Shown piece after piece: positions 25,970-34,450 of a stretch of 64,000 bases of DNA (the first letter of the stretch is position 1; each line of letters begins with the position of its first letter). The DNA comes from Lentimicrobiaceae bacterium. GTDB lineage: Bacteria; Bacteroidota; Bacteroidia; Bacteroidales; F082. The notes below the pieces were generated by a model, which was given only the letters and a program-made list of their open reading frames with translations, was not told the DNA's origin and made no database searches. Location: assembly GCA_015061295.1 (NCBI GenBank), contig SUWU01000002.1:32800-96799 (forward strand). Direction: 5' to 3'. Position numbers and translations under genes: made by a program.

Positions 25970-26458
25970 ATGCGTTACAAAACCGTTATATTAATTTCTT
26001 TACTTATTGCTTTTATGTCGTGTTCAAACACTGATAATAGTGCAGTGATCACTAGAGATTTCAGCGAGGAACAATGGTCGAGGTTCGAGTATTTGCAAGC
26101 AGATTTCAGAGTTGACAGAGCGCCTGTTGAATATGATATAGTTATGGAAGTTGTAGTATCAGATATTTTCCCCAACGTATATGAAGCTCATCAAGAGGAA
26201 AGTACATTGTCATTTAACTTAACTATCACCAATCCTAACGACGATGGTTTCCGTTCGAGAAATTACAATTTCAACCTCAAAGATAAAGACGGCAATTGGA
26301 AGGCAGAGAAGGAAAACGGTTATTACCATTATAAGTTACCTATAATAAATGACATGACATTTTCAGAAGAAGGCATATATAAATTTCAGATAGAAAACAA
26401 ATACTCAAAAGAGCCTTTGTACGGAATTAAGAGTTTAACATTAAAGTGTATCAATTAA
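25970..26458 (+). CDS. gldH: GldH-like gliding motility lipoprotein
   Basis: A 162-residue predicted lipoprotein: the signal ends LLIAFMSC with the lipid-bearing Cys at about 18. The mature part fits GldH in size and pattern, with W-x-F-x-Y early (QWSRFEYLQADFRV), a central NLTITNPNDDGF region, KDKDGNWKAE, and the terminal EEGIYKFQIENKYSKEPLYGI-SLTLK. GldH is a small lipoprotein needed for gliding and secretion in Flavobacterium, of unknown mechanism. It is divergent from mrdA and 13 bases upstream of the export lipoprotein gene. The assignment rests on the overall pattern and could be wrong. An unrelated Bacteroidota lipoprotein is the alternative. Confidence 0.6.
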   Translation: MRYKTVILISLLIAFMSCSNTDNSAVITRDFSEEQWSRFEYLQADFRVDRAPVEYDIVMEVVVSDIFPNVYEAHQEESTLSFNLTITNPNDDGFRSRNYNFNLKDKDGNWKAEKENGYYHYKLPIINDMTFSEEGIYKFQIENKYSKEPLYGIKSLTLKCIN

Positions 26459-26471
26459 AAAACAAGTCATA

Positions 26472-27290
26472 ATGAGAAAGATTTTATTTTTAACCTGTAC
26501 CTTATCAATTTTAGCTGTATCTGTGTTTACCTCGTGTGTATCGCAGAAAAAAGTCTTGTATTTACAAAATGAACAGATGCTTAACGACAGTGTTTTCATG
26601 TCGAGAGAATATCCTAATGAGCGTACATTCGAGTATAAGGTACAACCTGGTGACAACTTATATATCAGAATGGCAAGTCTTGACGAGAAATTTGCTGCTT
26701 ACTTCAACAGCATGAACCAAGGTTCGTTTTCAACTTCAACAGGATCCAATACAAGTGGCAATGCTGGAATATATCTGAATGGATACACAGTTGGCAGCGA
26801 TGGCAATATCGACCTCCCTTTTATTGGAGAAATCTCTGTTAAAGACTTGACAGTGGAGGATATACAAAGTAAAATCCAAGAAGAGATGTCATATTATCTC
26901 AAAGAGACTGTCGTATATGTTAAATTAGGACTCTTCAACCTCACTATACTCGGTGAGGTAAATCGTCCAGGACAATATCAAATCTATCAACCTGACATCA
27001 ACATATTCCAAGCCATTGCATTAGCAGGCAATGCAACAGACTTCGCCAACAAATCAAAAGTAAAAATAGTACACCAAACCACAAAAGGTTCGCAGATTGT
27101 AAGAGTCGATCTCAATGATGCAAACATTTTATCATCACCAGAATACTATCTCAAGCCTAACGATATCATTTATGTAGAACCATTGAAACTCAAGAAGTAT
27201 GGTTTCACTAGCGTTCCTTATGGAACTATCATATCAGCGGTATCGCTCTTAATAACATGTTTGACATTCGTATCTGTATATTTAAAATAA
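26472..27290 (+). CDS. Wza-type polysaccharide export lipoprotein
   Basis: Outer-membrane polysaccharide export protein (Poly_export/SLBB family). Lipobox VSVFTSC, with the Cys near residue 22, then SQKKVLYLQ, seen in Bacteroidota members. The Poly_export motif YKVQPGDNLYIRM is followed by the SLBB segment LTILGEVNRPGQYQIYQPDINIFQAIALAGN. Unlike E. coli Wza, the C-terminus ends in a hydrophobic helix (FTSVPYGTIISAVSLLITCLTFVSVYL) that could span the outer membrane or anchor it. 272 residues. Followed by the Wzc-like kinase after 19 bases. Confidence 0.93.
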   Translation: MRKILFLTCTLSILAVSVFTSCVSQKKVLYLQNEQMLNDSVFMSREYPNERTFEYKVQPGDNLYIRMASLDEKFAAYFNSMNQGSFSTSTGSNTSGNAGIYLNGYTVGSDGNIDLPFIGEISVKDLTVEDIQSKIQEEMSYYLKETVVYVKLGLFNLTILGEVNRPGQYQIYQPDINIFQAIALAGNATDFANKSKVKIVHQTTKGSQIVRVDLNDANILSSPEYYLKPNDIIYVEPLKLKKYGFTSVPYGTIISAVSLLITCLTFVSVYLK

Positions 27291-27309
27291 AATTGAAACA
27301 TAAATTATC

Positions 27310-29772
27310 ATGAACAATATAGATCAACAAAACATTCCTCAGTATCAGGAGGAAGACAACATCGACCTAAAGTCGATAATAATAAAGATTTTAAGTTATT
27401 GGTATCTATTTGTAATAGGTGTTATAGTAGCTTTAGCAATAGGTTTCCTATATAACAGATACACACCTAAGGTATATCAGAACTCCGCCACCGTCTTCGT
27501 CAAAGAAGATAAGATGGGAATAGACCCCACATCGATGATGACAGGCTTGACATTTAAGAGCAGTATCAATATCGATAATGAGATAGCCATATTACAGTCT
27601 TTCTCACTAAAAGAGAGGACACTTAGAGAATTAGAATTTTTCAATGTCTCTTATTATGCAACGGGTCGTGTCGCTACGAGAGAGCTATATACCGAAACTC
27701 CTTTCATCGTTGAGTTAGATTACGACACCTTGCAGACTGTTGGTATCAAATACGAGATAGAATTCTTAGATCAAGACAAATATCGTATTAAAGCTAAAGA
27801 AGGTTTATATAACATTTTCGACTACAATGAGTCTATAAATGTCGGCAAGAATAAGATAGAAGACATAGAAAACGTATATCGTTTGGGAGAATGGGTTAAC
27901 AACGGTAAAAATAAATTCCGCGTCATCCTAACTTCATACTATAATCCAGATCCAGACAAGTCGATGAAACTCAGTTTCGTAGTAAATAGTAGGTTGGCAT
28001 TAATAGCTGAAATGAGCAATGTCTCCATCGGATTGACAACAAAGACTTCCTCTATCTTAATGATGACGATACAAGGTCATAACCCACAGAAAATAACCGA
28101 CTATCTCAACAAATTGTTGGAAGAATATATGGAAAGAAACTTGGAACAGAAAAACACTATATCCAAGAACACGGTATTATTCATAGACGAACAGTTGATA
28201 GGCATTCAAGACTCATTAAACAAAGCAGAATACGACATACAGAACTTCCAAGAAGGTAACGTACTAATGGACTTAGATGCTCAATCTAAAGACATGTTCA
28301 ACAACCTAAAGGCAGTAGAGAAACGTAAATCAGAATTAGAGTTGAGCATCAAATATTATGAGAACCTTCAAGATTATATTAAGAGAAACATCGACGATAT
28401 CAATAAAATGGTAGTCCCAAGTGCTATGGGAATACAAGATCAGATGCTTAACAAACTCGTCCTTGAACTTGTATCTCTTTCTTCGGAGAAGTCAAAGAAG
28501 TTGGTTACATCAACTGAAAACAACCCATTAGTGCAAACACTTGATGAGCAGATAATACAGACAAAGAAACAATTATTAGAAAACATCGACAACTTAATCA
28601 ACAATACAAATGTCACTATAGAAGAACTAAACCAACAGATCAAGATGTATGAGAGTCGCATGAAAGAACTTCCTACCACACAACGTGCATATCTCGGCTA
28701 TGAGCGTAAATTCTCTCTCAACAACGACCTATATAAGTTCTTGATGCAGAAACGTGCTGAAGCCCAAATTATGATGGCAAGTAATAGTCCCGACAACAGC
28801 ATCATTGATGCAGCTATCATATCAAGAGCAAGAATCATAGCACCAAGAACTATGATGATTTATTTAGTATGTATAGTATTAGGCTGTGCTATACCAGCAG
28901 CATTCATCTTCCTGAAAGAGATTCTCAACACTAAGATTCTTGAGAAGAACGATATAGAGAAAATCACTAAGTTACCTATCATCGGACAGATACCATACGT
29001 CAGCCCTAGCGATTCACAGTCTAGTGCAACTTTCGTCATCGACTCACCTAAGTCACCTATTTCAGAAGCTTTCCGCTCTATTAGGACCAACATAGAATAT
29101 GTAGTACAAGGTAAAGAGAAATGCGTCTTCTCTGTAATAGCCGACTCTCCTGGTATTGGAAAGACATATATCTCCATCAATATGGCTTCAATATATGCGA
29201 TGTACGGGAAAAAGACCGTTCTTATCGGCTTCGACCTTCGTAAACCACGTATCTATCAGGAGTTTGGATTATCGAATAAATTAGGTGTCACATCATACTT
29301 ATGCGGCAAGGCTTCTATCAACGAAGTAATACAGCCTTCAGGAAAACTTCCTACTCTAGATGTTATAACAGCAGGTCCTATACCACCTAACCCTGCTGAG
29401 CTTATAGCATCAGACCGCTGCAAAGAATTTATCGACGAACTCAAAGAGATGTACGACTATATCATCATAGATACTCCTCCACTCATGTGGGTCACCGACG
29501 CTCTGTTGTTGATGAAACATGTAGATACAGCAGTATATGTCGTCCGTCAAGGTGTCTCTAACAAGCATGTATTCGAGTCTGTTATCAAAGACCTAGAAGG
29601 TCGTAAATATAATGTCAACATCGTAGTGAATGGCATCAAATATCAAGGAATATATGGATACCGTTATAGCTACGGATATGGCGGATATGGATATGGCTAC
29701 GGATATGGTTACGGCAAAGGCTATGGCTATGGCTACTATGATGAAGAACACGAAAGACAAAAACGCAAATAA
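27310..29772 (+). CDS. Wzc-type polysaccharide co-polymerase and tyrosine autokinase
   Basis: Inner-membrane protein controlling polysaccharide chain length and export. The N-terminal Wzz domain has membrane helices at about 33-52 and about 515-535, with a coiled-coil periplasmic region between them. The C-terminal BY-kinase shows a Walker A' of the form DSPGIGKT, a second motif IGFDLRKPR and Walker B YIIIDTPP. The tail is an extreme Tyr/Gly repeat (GYGYGYGYGKGYGYGYY, then EEHERQKRK), the expected autophosphorylation cluster, with about 14 tyrosines. 820 residues. The NusG-like gene begins inside its last 35 bases. Confidence 0.95.
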   Translation: MNNIDQQNIPQYQEEDNIDLKSIIIKILSYWYLFVIGVIVALAIGFLYNRYTPKVYQNSATVFVKEDKMGIDPTSMMTGLTFKSSINIDNEIAILQSFSLKERTLRELEFFNVSYYATGRVATRELYTETPFIVELDYDTLQTVGIKYEIEFLDQDKYRIKAKEGLYNIFDYNESINVGKNKIEDIENVYRLGEWVNNGKNKFRVILTSYYNPDPDKSMKLSFVVNSRLALIAEMSNVSIGLTTKTSSILMMTIQGHNPQKITDYLNKLLEEYMERNLEQKNTISKNTVLFIDEQLIGIQDSLNKAEYDIQNFQEGNVLMDLDAQSKDMFNNLKAVEKRKSELELSIKYYENLQDYIKRNIDDINKMVVPSAMGIQDQMLNKLVLELVSLSSEKSKKLVTSTENNPLVQTLDEQIIQTKKQLLENIDNLINNTNVTIEELNQQIKMYESRMKELPTTQRAYLGYERKFSLNNDLYKFLMQKRAEAQIMMASNSPDNSIIDAAIISRARIIAPRTMMIYLVCIVLGCAIPAAFIFLKEILNTKILEKNDIEKITKLPIIGQIPYVSPSDSQSSATFVIDSPKSPISEAFRSIRTNIEYVVQGKEKCVFSVIADSPGIGKTYISINMASIYAMYGKKTVLIGFDLRKPRIYQEFGLSNKLGVTSYLCGKASINEVIQPSGKLPTLDVITAGPIPPNPAELIASDRCKEFIDELKEMYDYIIIDTPPLMWVTDALLLMKHVDTAVYVVRQGVSNKHVFESVIKDLEGRKYNVNIVVNGIKYQGIYGYRYSYGYGGYGYGYGYGYGKGYGYGYYDEEHERQKRK
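29652..29745 (+). repeat. GGxTAy hexanucleotide repeat encoding the Wzc Tyr/Gly tail
   Basis: Imperfect six-base units (GGATAT, GGCTAC, GGTTAC) in tandem encode Tyr-Gly pairs. Gain or loss of units would change the number of phosphorylatable tyrosines without shifting the reading frame. Confidence 0.8.
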
Positions 29773-30289
29773 CAAAAGTAAGGAATGGTTCGCTATCTAT
29801 GTCAAATCGAGATATGAGAAGAAAGTCTCAAACAGACTCAACGAGATAGGTATCGAATCATTTCTACCTTTGATAATGCGCATGAAACAATGGAGCGACC
29901 GTAAAAAAAAGGTCGAAGAGCCATTGTTTCGATCTTATATCTTTGTACATATAAGCCAAGATGAATATTATAACGTATTACATTGCGATGGCGTAGTTAA
30001 GTTTGTTTGTTTTGAAGGTAAAGCGACTATTGTACCTGAGAATCAGATTCTCGCCATAAAAGAATATCTGAACGACAAAGATATTCATGATATAGAATAT
30101 GATAACGACTTCAAAGAAGGTCAGTTGGTAAGAATTAAAACAGGACATCTAAAAGGCTTGGTAGGACGGTTTGCCGAGATTAGAGGTAAACACCGACTTA
30201 TTATCAACATAGAAGTTGTTGGAAAATCGCTGCCAATCAACGTAATACGTTCAAACGTAGAGGCATATCCTGAAAACTTAAACTCCTAA
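29738..30289 (+). CDS. NusG-like transcription antiterminator (UpxY/RfaH type)
   Basis: Specialised NusG paralogue. The NGN domain begins KEWFAIYVKSRYEKKVSNRLNEIGIESFLP, continues with PLFRSYIFVHI, and a C-terminal KOW domain contains FKEGQLVRIKTGHLKGLVGRFAEI. I chose the ATG pair at 29738/29741 (MMKNTKDKN, 183 aa), since the longer ORF start at 29630 only adds out-of-frame translation of the Wzc Tyr/Gly repeat. Such proteins usually sit at the start of capsule operons and prevent early termination. Here it overlaps the end of wzc and is followed by convergent recO, with no glycosyltransferase genes nearby, so its target operon may be elsewhere. Confidence 0.9.
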   Translation: MMKNTKDKNANNKSKEWFAIYVKSRYEKKVSNRLNEIGIESFLPLIMRMKQWSDRKKKVEEPLFRSYIFVHISQDEYYNVLHCDGVVKFVCFEGKATIVPENQILAIKEYLNDKDIHDIEYDNDFKEGQLVRIKTGHLKGLVGRFAEIRGKHRLIINIEVVGKSLPINVIRSNVEAYPENLNS

Positions 30290-31006
30290 TATCTCATGCA
30301 AGATACCATATGATTGAATCTCTTTGATATTATCAAAATGAAGTTTGAAATAAGAGACTACTACATCTAACAATAGTAGTCTTTTTTTGTTATCAATAGC
30401 AAGATTCATTCTATCAATATCTTGCATACACATCTCGTAAAAACATTTACTTATCTCTTTATCAACAGGATAGATAATATTTTGGTCTTTTCTAAATCTA
30501 CCATCTAATATATCAAAGTGAAAGCCTTCCTCATAAGAATCGATATTGGGGGAAAAACCAAGATAACGACACAAGCCCATGGCGAAGACGAGAGGAAAAT
30601 TGGCGTAGTTAGCCTCTGCCGTGTCGAGCCACATCATAGACTTTTTTATATAGTTGAACAGCATCTTATCTGTCTCTGCTTCAGTGATGGATTTCGACAG
30701 CAACTCACTTACAAACAACAATATAGATGATTTCTTTATATCGAAAAAGAGATTAGTATAATGATGCGACAAAGAGATTTCTTTTATGAAAGCAAGAGAA
30801 CTCTTATTTTGTGTCGCTACAATATCAAGTATTGTCATATTCTGAAACAAGGCAGGTCTGAACTTCGATCTACTTCCATAGACACCTTTTACCATATACG
30901 ACTGCATTCCATACTCTTCCGTCAGCATCTTGACAATCAAGCTACTGTCGCCATACCGTATAGATTGTATCACTATAGCTTCTGTTTTCTCTAAGATCTT
31001 AGACAT
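30278..31006 (-). CDS. recO: DNA repair protein RecO
   Basis: Mediator that loads RecA on SSB-coated single-stranded DNA in the RecFOR pathway. The N-terminal OB-fold segment KTEAIVIQSIRYGDSSLIVKMLTEEYG and MVKGVYGSRSKFRPALFQ are typical. I prefer the ATG at 31006 over the GTG one codon upstream. About 242 residues. The zinc-binding cysteine cluster of some RecO proteins is not present. It overlaps the porZ stop by one base (TGATG) and its last 12 bases overlap the convergent NusG-like gene, so there is no room for a terminator between them. Confidence 0.93.
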   Translation of the reverse strand: MSKILEKTEAIVIQSIRYGDSSLIVKMLTEEYGMQSYMVKGVYGSRSKFRPALFQNMTILDIVATQNKSSLAFIKEISLSHHYTNLFFDIKKSSILLFVSELLSKSITEAETDKMLFNYIKKSMMWLDTAEANYANFPLVFAMGLCRYLGFSPNIDSYEEGFHFDILDGRFRKDQNIIYPVDKEISKCFYEMCMQDIDRMNLAIDNKKRLLLLDVVVSYFKLHFDNIKEIQSYGILHEILGV

Positions 31007-33300
31007 CACTGAACAAGGACTTTCGTAGCATAATGTTCTTTGTTTCCGCTTTCATCGCTGATGAAAATGAGATATATACCAGGTTCTACTCTTTGCCCGT
31101 CAATCGTTGTACAATCCCAAACAGCCTGACCTCCTTCTGCATAAAGATGCGTTACAAAGGATCCGTCTATAGTAGTAATCTTAACCAAAGCATTAGTGGT
31201 GAGATTCTTTATTCCCACTAGACCTGAGTATCCTTGTCTTACAGGATTAGGAAATACTACGACTTCAGAGTTATTTTCCTTACCTGTGGTAGCTTTCCCT
31301 CTAAAAGAGATAATACCATTGTCGGTTGCAAAAAACACATTACCATCATCATCAATAGCTATATCTTTAACAGTATTAGAAAGTAAAGGACTATTCTCTT
31401 GTGTAAAATGATGATATTCTGTCAAACCATTGTTAGCAATATAAAACACTCCATTTGTAGTTCCAATCCAAAGATTATTGTCGCCATCAACAGCGATGCT
31501 AAGCACCGACTCTCCTGAGAGAAGATAATCAGCCTGACCTGAGCCATCGTTACGAGGTACTAATATCCTTGTAGCATCATAGTTAGCCCCCGACTCGAAT
31601 ATCCTCGATGTCGATGTAAACATAGCAAGACCATCAGCAGTGCCAACCCATACCGTACCATTATGATCCGTAGCCATACAATTCGCCGTCTGAGGTAAAC
31701 CTCCTTGTCCTTCTCGTGTCGATATTATCTTATATCTGTCATCAACAGTATAGGACAAAGTATTGTTATCATTAAAGACAATAAAAGTACCGTCACGCGT
31801 CAATATCCATTTATAATCGTTATCATCAACCATGAGACGGCTGATATAATTATCCCCTACACTATAAGAATACCAATCACCATTAGCAGTCTTAACCGAC
31901 AACATCTTGTCTGTCTTACTATTAGCGACCCATAGATTGTTATCACTATCGAAGTCCATACCAGTGACATATACATAATCATAGCCTTTCAACTTTCCAA
32001 GACTACTATTTCTATCATCGTATATATTTTTCAGTTTACAATCTTCAAACTCCAAGATGCCAGCATCATAACTTCCTACATACACTTTAGAATCGTTGGT
32101 AGGATCAAAAGCTATACAAACGAGATCGGTGATTGTATCAAGAGCTTCAACATTTTCCCTGTTAAGATACGACCAAGAATTGTTATCATAAAATGAGACG
32201 CCATCATTCAACCATCTCTTAGCCCACGTGAGAGTATATCCGCCCGATGCCACCCAAAGTCGATTACCTTTGGCTTTTATCTCGAAACTTGAATTACTAT
32301 AAGGTCCATTAAAACGCACATATTCATAGTCCTTATCTTTTTTCATTTTAACGAGACTATTGGTAGCATCACCAATCCAATAAACATTTCTATTCCTATC
32401 ATAAATACCAGCAAAGGGCTCTATCGAAGTAAAATACATTATTGTCATGTTATCGACATCGACAACACTTGCAGAAAAATGCTCTACAAACAACATACGA
32501 TCTTCATAGGCTCTAATCTCTCTTTTTATAGAAGTTGCAGATTTATCATAATAATCCCATGATTCTCCGTCATAAACGAAGAGGGTGTCTGCATACCATT
32601 GATTGTCAGAATAATTAGCATATAACTTATTATTAAAAGTCTCTATCTCAGAATAGTTTATATCGTGATGCTGCATCGATGTATCGAGAGTCCATTGAGA
32701 AAAGTCGGCTAAATGTTCGTTAGGATAATCTGCATAATACACTCCATTGCTCGTCGCTGCATATAACTTATTATCATATAATGTTATGTCGTTGACATTG
32801 ATATAAGTACCATTCTTACCAATGATATATGTATCATGAATTTCTTTTCTATTCATATCAACGACAACGATACCGAAGCTACAACATACATAAGCTAAAT
32901 GATCTATAAAATATACATCGTTGATAGTCTTGGTCCCTATTATATTTTTGTTCTTTATATCGTTGATATTTATAACGTTATCATCATTATCTATAAGATC
33001 TATATTTGTATTTGAATATCCAACGAAGAGATGATTTGTGTGAGGGTTATGGCGAATAACACTGACGCCGAAGTCGGATAAACCATTGACTTTTGACAAC
33101 TTATTGATGCTATTATCATTGGTATTATAGTAAAACACCTCGTAAGGTGTGGCTGCGAAGATTTTATCCTTCATCATATCGACGCTGACCACTTTCATTG
33201 CAGGAGCATGAGTCGTCCATTGATGGATAGCGGTTTGCGCATAACTTATTGAAAATGTGCTTAGAAGTATGCTTATGATAAATAAATATTTTTTTGTCAT
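31006..33300 (-). CDS. porZ: PorZ-like T9SS beta-propeller surface protein
   Basis: Predicted secreted protein of the T9SS attachment complex. Signal peptide residues 1-21 (STFSISYAQ) is followed by two large beta-propeller regions. The first starts WTTHAPAMKVVSVDMMKDKIFAATPYEVFYY and contains KVNGLSDFGVSVIRH. The second has two-component-regulator-propeller repeats such as GLPQTANCMATDHNGTVWVGTADGLAMF and NTVKDIAIDDDGNVFFATDNGIISF. The C-terminal ~85 residues (VVVFPNPVRQGYSGLVGI to KVLVQ) form a T9SS sorting-type beta-sandwich. This matches PorZ in architecture and length (764 aa), which binds A-LPS on the cell surface and works with PorU. Translationally coupled to recO. Confidence 0.85.
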   Translation of the reverse strand: MTKKYLFIISILLSTFSISYAQTAIHQWTTHAPAMKVVSVDMMKDKIFAATPYEVFYYNTNDNSINKLSKVNGLSDFGVSVIRHNPHTNHLFVGYSNTNIDLIDNDDNVININDIKNKNIIGTKTINDVYFIDHLAYVCCSFGIVVVDMNRKEIHDTYIIGKNGTYINVNDITLYDNKLYAATSNGVYYADYPNEHLADFSQWTLDTSMQHHDINYSEIETFNNKLYANYSDNQWYADTLFVYDGESWDYYDKSATSIKREIRAYEDRMLFVEHFSASVVDVDNMTIMYFTSIEPFAGIYDRNRNVYWIGDATNSLVKMKKDKDYEYVRFNGPYSNSSFEIKAKGNRLWVASGGYTLTWAKRWLNDGVSFYDNNSWSYLNRENVEALDTITDLVCIAFDPTNDSKVYVGSYDAGILEFEDCKLKNIYDDRNSSLGKLKGYDYVYVTGMDFDSDNNLWVANSKTDKMLSVKTANGDWYSYSVGDNYISRLMVDDNDYKWILTRDGTFIVFNDNNTLSYTVDDRYKIISTREGQGGLPQTANCMATDHNGTVWVGTADGLAMFTSTSRIFESGANYDATRILVPRNDGSGQADYLLSGESVLSIAVDGDNNLWIGTTNGVFYIANNGLTEYHHFTQENSPLLSNTVKDIAIDDDGNVFFATDNGIISFRGKATTGKENNSEVVVFPNPVRQGYSGLVGIKNLTTNALVKITTIDGSFVTHLYAEGGQAVWDCTTIDGQRVEPGIYLIFISDESGNKEHYATKVLVQ

Positions 33301-33319
33301 AGATAAAAACTTTAGTTCA

Positions 33320-33327
33320 CAAAGTTA
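33320..33327 (-). promoter_or_regulatory. Predicted -7 element for porZ-recO
   Basis: TAACTTTG on the minus strand matches TAnnTTTG, 19 bases before the porZ ATG. No properly spaced -33 was seen. Confidence 0.5.
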
Positions 33328-33346
33328 TAACAAAAAAAGCATTTAT

Positions 33347-34120
33347 TTATTGTTTTTTTACTGTCCATTTAGAGAAGTCAACTTCTGCTTCGATCTTTTC
33401 TTCTATTTCGTCAGGAAGAGAAGGGAAGAAATTGATATTTGTCAGTTCTTCTACTTCATCGATTGTCCTTGCATATGTTGACATTGGCTTACGACCGCTT
33501 ATATTCTCGTAGATAAAACCTATTGCATGAAGCTTACCATCTTCCTCTTGCAGCAAAACTTTGAAGAACGCTTGAGGAACAACGACTTTGTTCATACCGA
33601 TGGTTTTATCTGTATTATTAACGATAGGACCACATACTACGAATATACTTCCTTTTTGTGATGCGAGGTCACGCACCTGTTCCTCTAAGTCTTTCCATGC
33701 GCCACCGTTAAGATTAGGATTCTGCGGGCATATATTAGACAGATAAAACGACTCCTTCATAACTTGTTCGTCCCATTTCATATCCGCTGCTGGAGCCATA
33801 TGACCTCTATCATAGCCCGAATGCTTATAATCATCGGTGACAGCTGTAACGTTTTTAGGCACCATAGGATCAGGCTTAAATCTGTCATAACGAGGCACCT
33901 CTCCTGCCACCTCCACATCGGTCAACTCATACGCCACCCAATTAGGGATTTTCCAATCATAGTTATACGACAGACTAAACCCTTTGTGAGTTATCTTTCT
34001 GTTGCTTCTATCATCTTCTATCACAGGAATTTCTACATTAGATAAATCTATAGCATCCTGTCCTACTACATTTACAATTAAAAAAACAACAAATATAAAA
34101 AGGAAATAAAACTTTCTCAT
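33347..34120 (-). CDS. Secreted DNA/RNA non-specific endonuclease (NUC1 family)
   Basis: Exported beta-beta-alpha-Me (His-Me finger) nuclease. A signal peptide (residues 1-20, FLIVNVVGQ) precedes the catalytic domain, with the DRGH motif in YDRGHMAPAADMKW (general-base His) and the metal-ligand Asn in SFYLSNICPQNPNLN. Also conserved are GSIFVVCGPI and the terminal ARTIDEVEELTNINFFPSLP. 257 residues, complete. It probably degrades extracellular nucleic acid for nutrients in the periplasm or outside. There is no immunity gene or toxin-delivery domain beside it, so a bacteriocin role is not supported. Confidence 0.93.
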   Translation of the reverse strand: MRKFYFLFIFVVFLIVNVVGQDAIDLSNVEIPVIEDDRSNRKITHKGFSLSYNYDWKIPNWVAYELTDVEVAGEVPRYDRFKPDPMVPKNVTAVTDDYKHSGYDRGHMAPAADMKWDEQVMKESFYLSNICPQNPNLNGGAWKDLEEQVRDLASQKGSIFVVCGPIVNNTDKTIGMNKVVVPQAFFKVLLQEEDGKLHAIGFIYENISGRKPMSTYARTIDEVEELTNINFFPSLPDEIEEKIEAEVDFSKWTVKKQ

Positions 34121-34164
34121 CGATTTACATACTCGTTGACTTATAGTCTCATAGACCTACTTTG

Positions 34165-34236
34165 TACCCCCACCGGGAATCGAACCCAGATTTAAAGTTT
34201 AGGAAACTTTCGTTCTATCCGTTGAACTATAGGGGC
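34165..34236 (-). tRNA. tRNA-Arg (anticodon CCT)
   Basis: The minus-strand sequence folds as a cloverleaf: acceptor GCCCCTA / TGGGGGT (one G-U pair), D arm GTTC...GAAC, anticodon stem AAAGT / ACTTT around loop TTCCTAA with anticodon CCT, and T arm CTGGG-TTCGATT-CCCGG. It reads AGG codons. The CCA end is not encoded. It is alone, not part of a tRNA cluster, and there is no integrase beside it. Confidence 0.93.
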
Positions 34237-34403
34237 AATTTTAATTGACACTGACAATTAACTCTGACCTTGACAATTATTAAAATGAACAACGAGCGAC
34301 AACTACATACCTGTCTGTTGACTCATAATTACCGTCTGCAAAAATAATATTTTTTTTCGATAATTTATTTTTCATTTTACATTTATTATTTTACCAAAAT
34401 AAT

Positions 34404-34411
34404 TACCTTTG
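34404..34411 (+). promoter_or_regulatory. Predicted -7 element for panC-panD
   Basis: TACCTTTG matches TAnnTTTG, 39 bases upstream of the panC ATG. No clear -33. Confidence 0.5.
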
Positions 34412-34450
34412 TGGCGTTTTTTTGGAAAAACATCATAAACTATTTTAGAA

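Larger units (their letters stand above)
34121..34450. other. 330-base non-coding stretch with a tRNA and degenerate repeats
   Basis: Between the nuclease and panC. It holds tRNA-Arg(CCT), two degenerate GTTGACTT-type elements (around 34129-34153 and 34310-34320), a short run of TTGACA/CTGACAATTA-like units (34245-34280) and the panC -7 element. No protein gene is supported. Confidence 0.7.

Noticed and set aside
29630-29737. Longer start for the NusG-like ORF (MASNIKEYMDTV...)
   Set aside because: The added residues (ATDMADMDMATDM) are out-of-frame translation of the Wzc Tyr/Gly repeat; the NGN domain begins only after MMKNTKDKN.
33347-34120. Nuclease as a toxin of an antibacterial system
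   Set aside because: The protein has only a signal peptide and the NUC1 domain, with no delivery domain and no immunity gene next to it.
34165-34236. tRNA-Arg as an integration (att) site
   Set aside because: No integrase, no direct repeat of the tRNA 3' end and no foreign-looking genes beside it.
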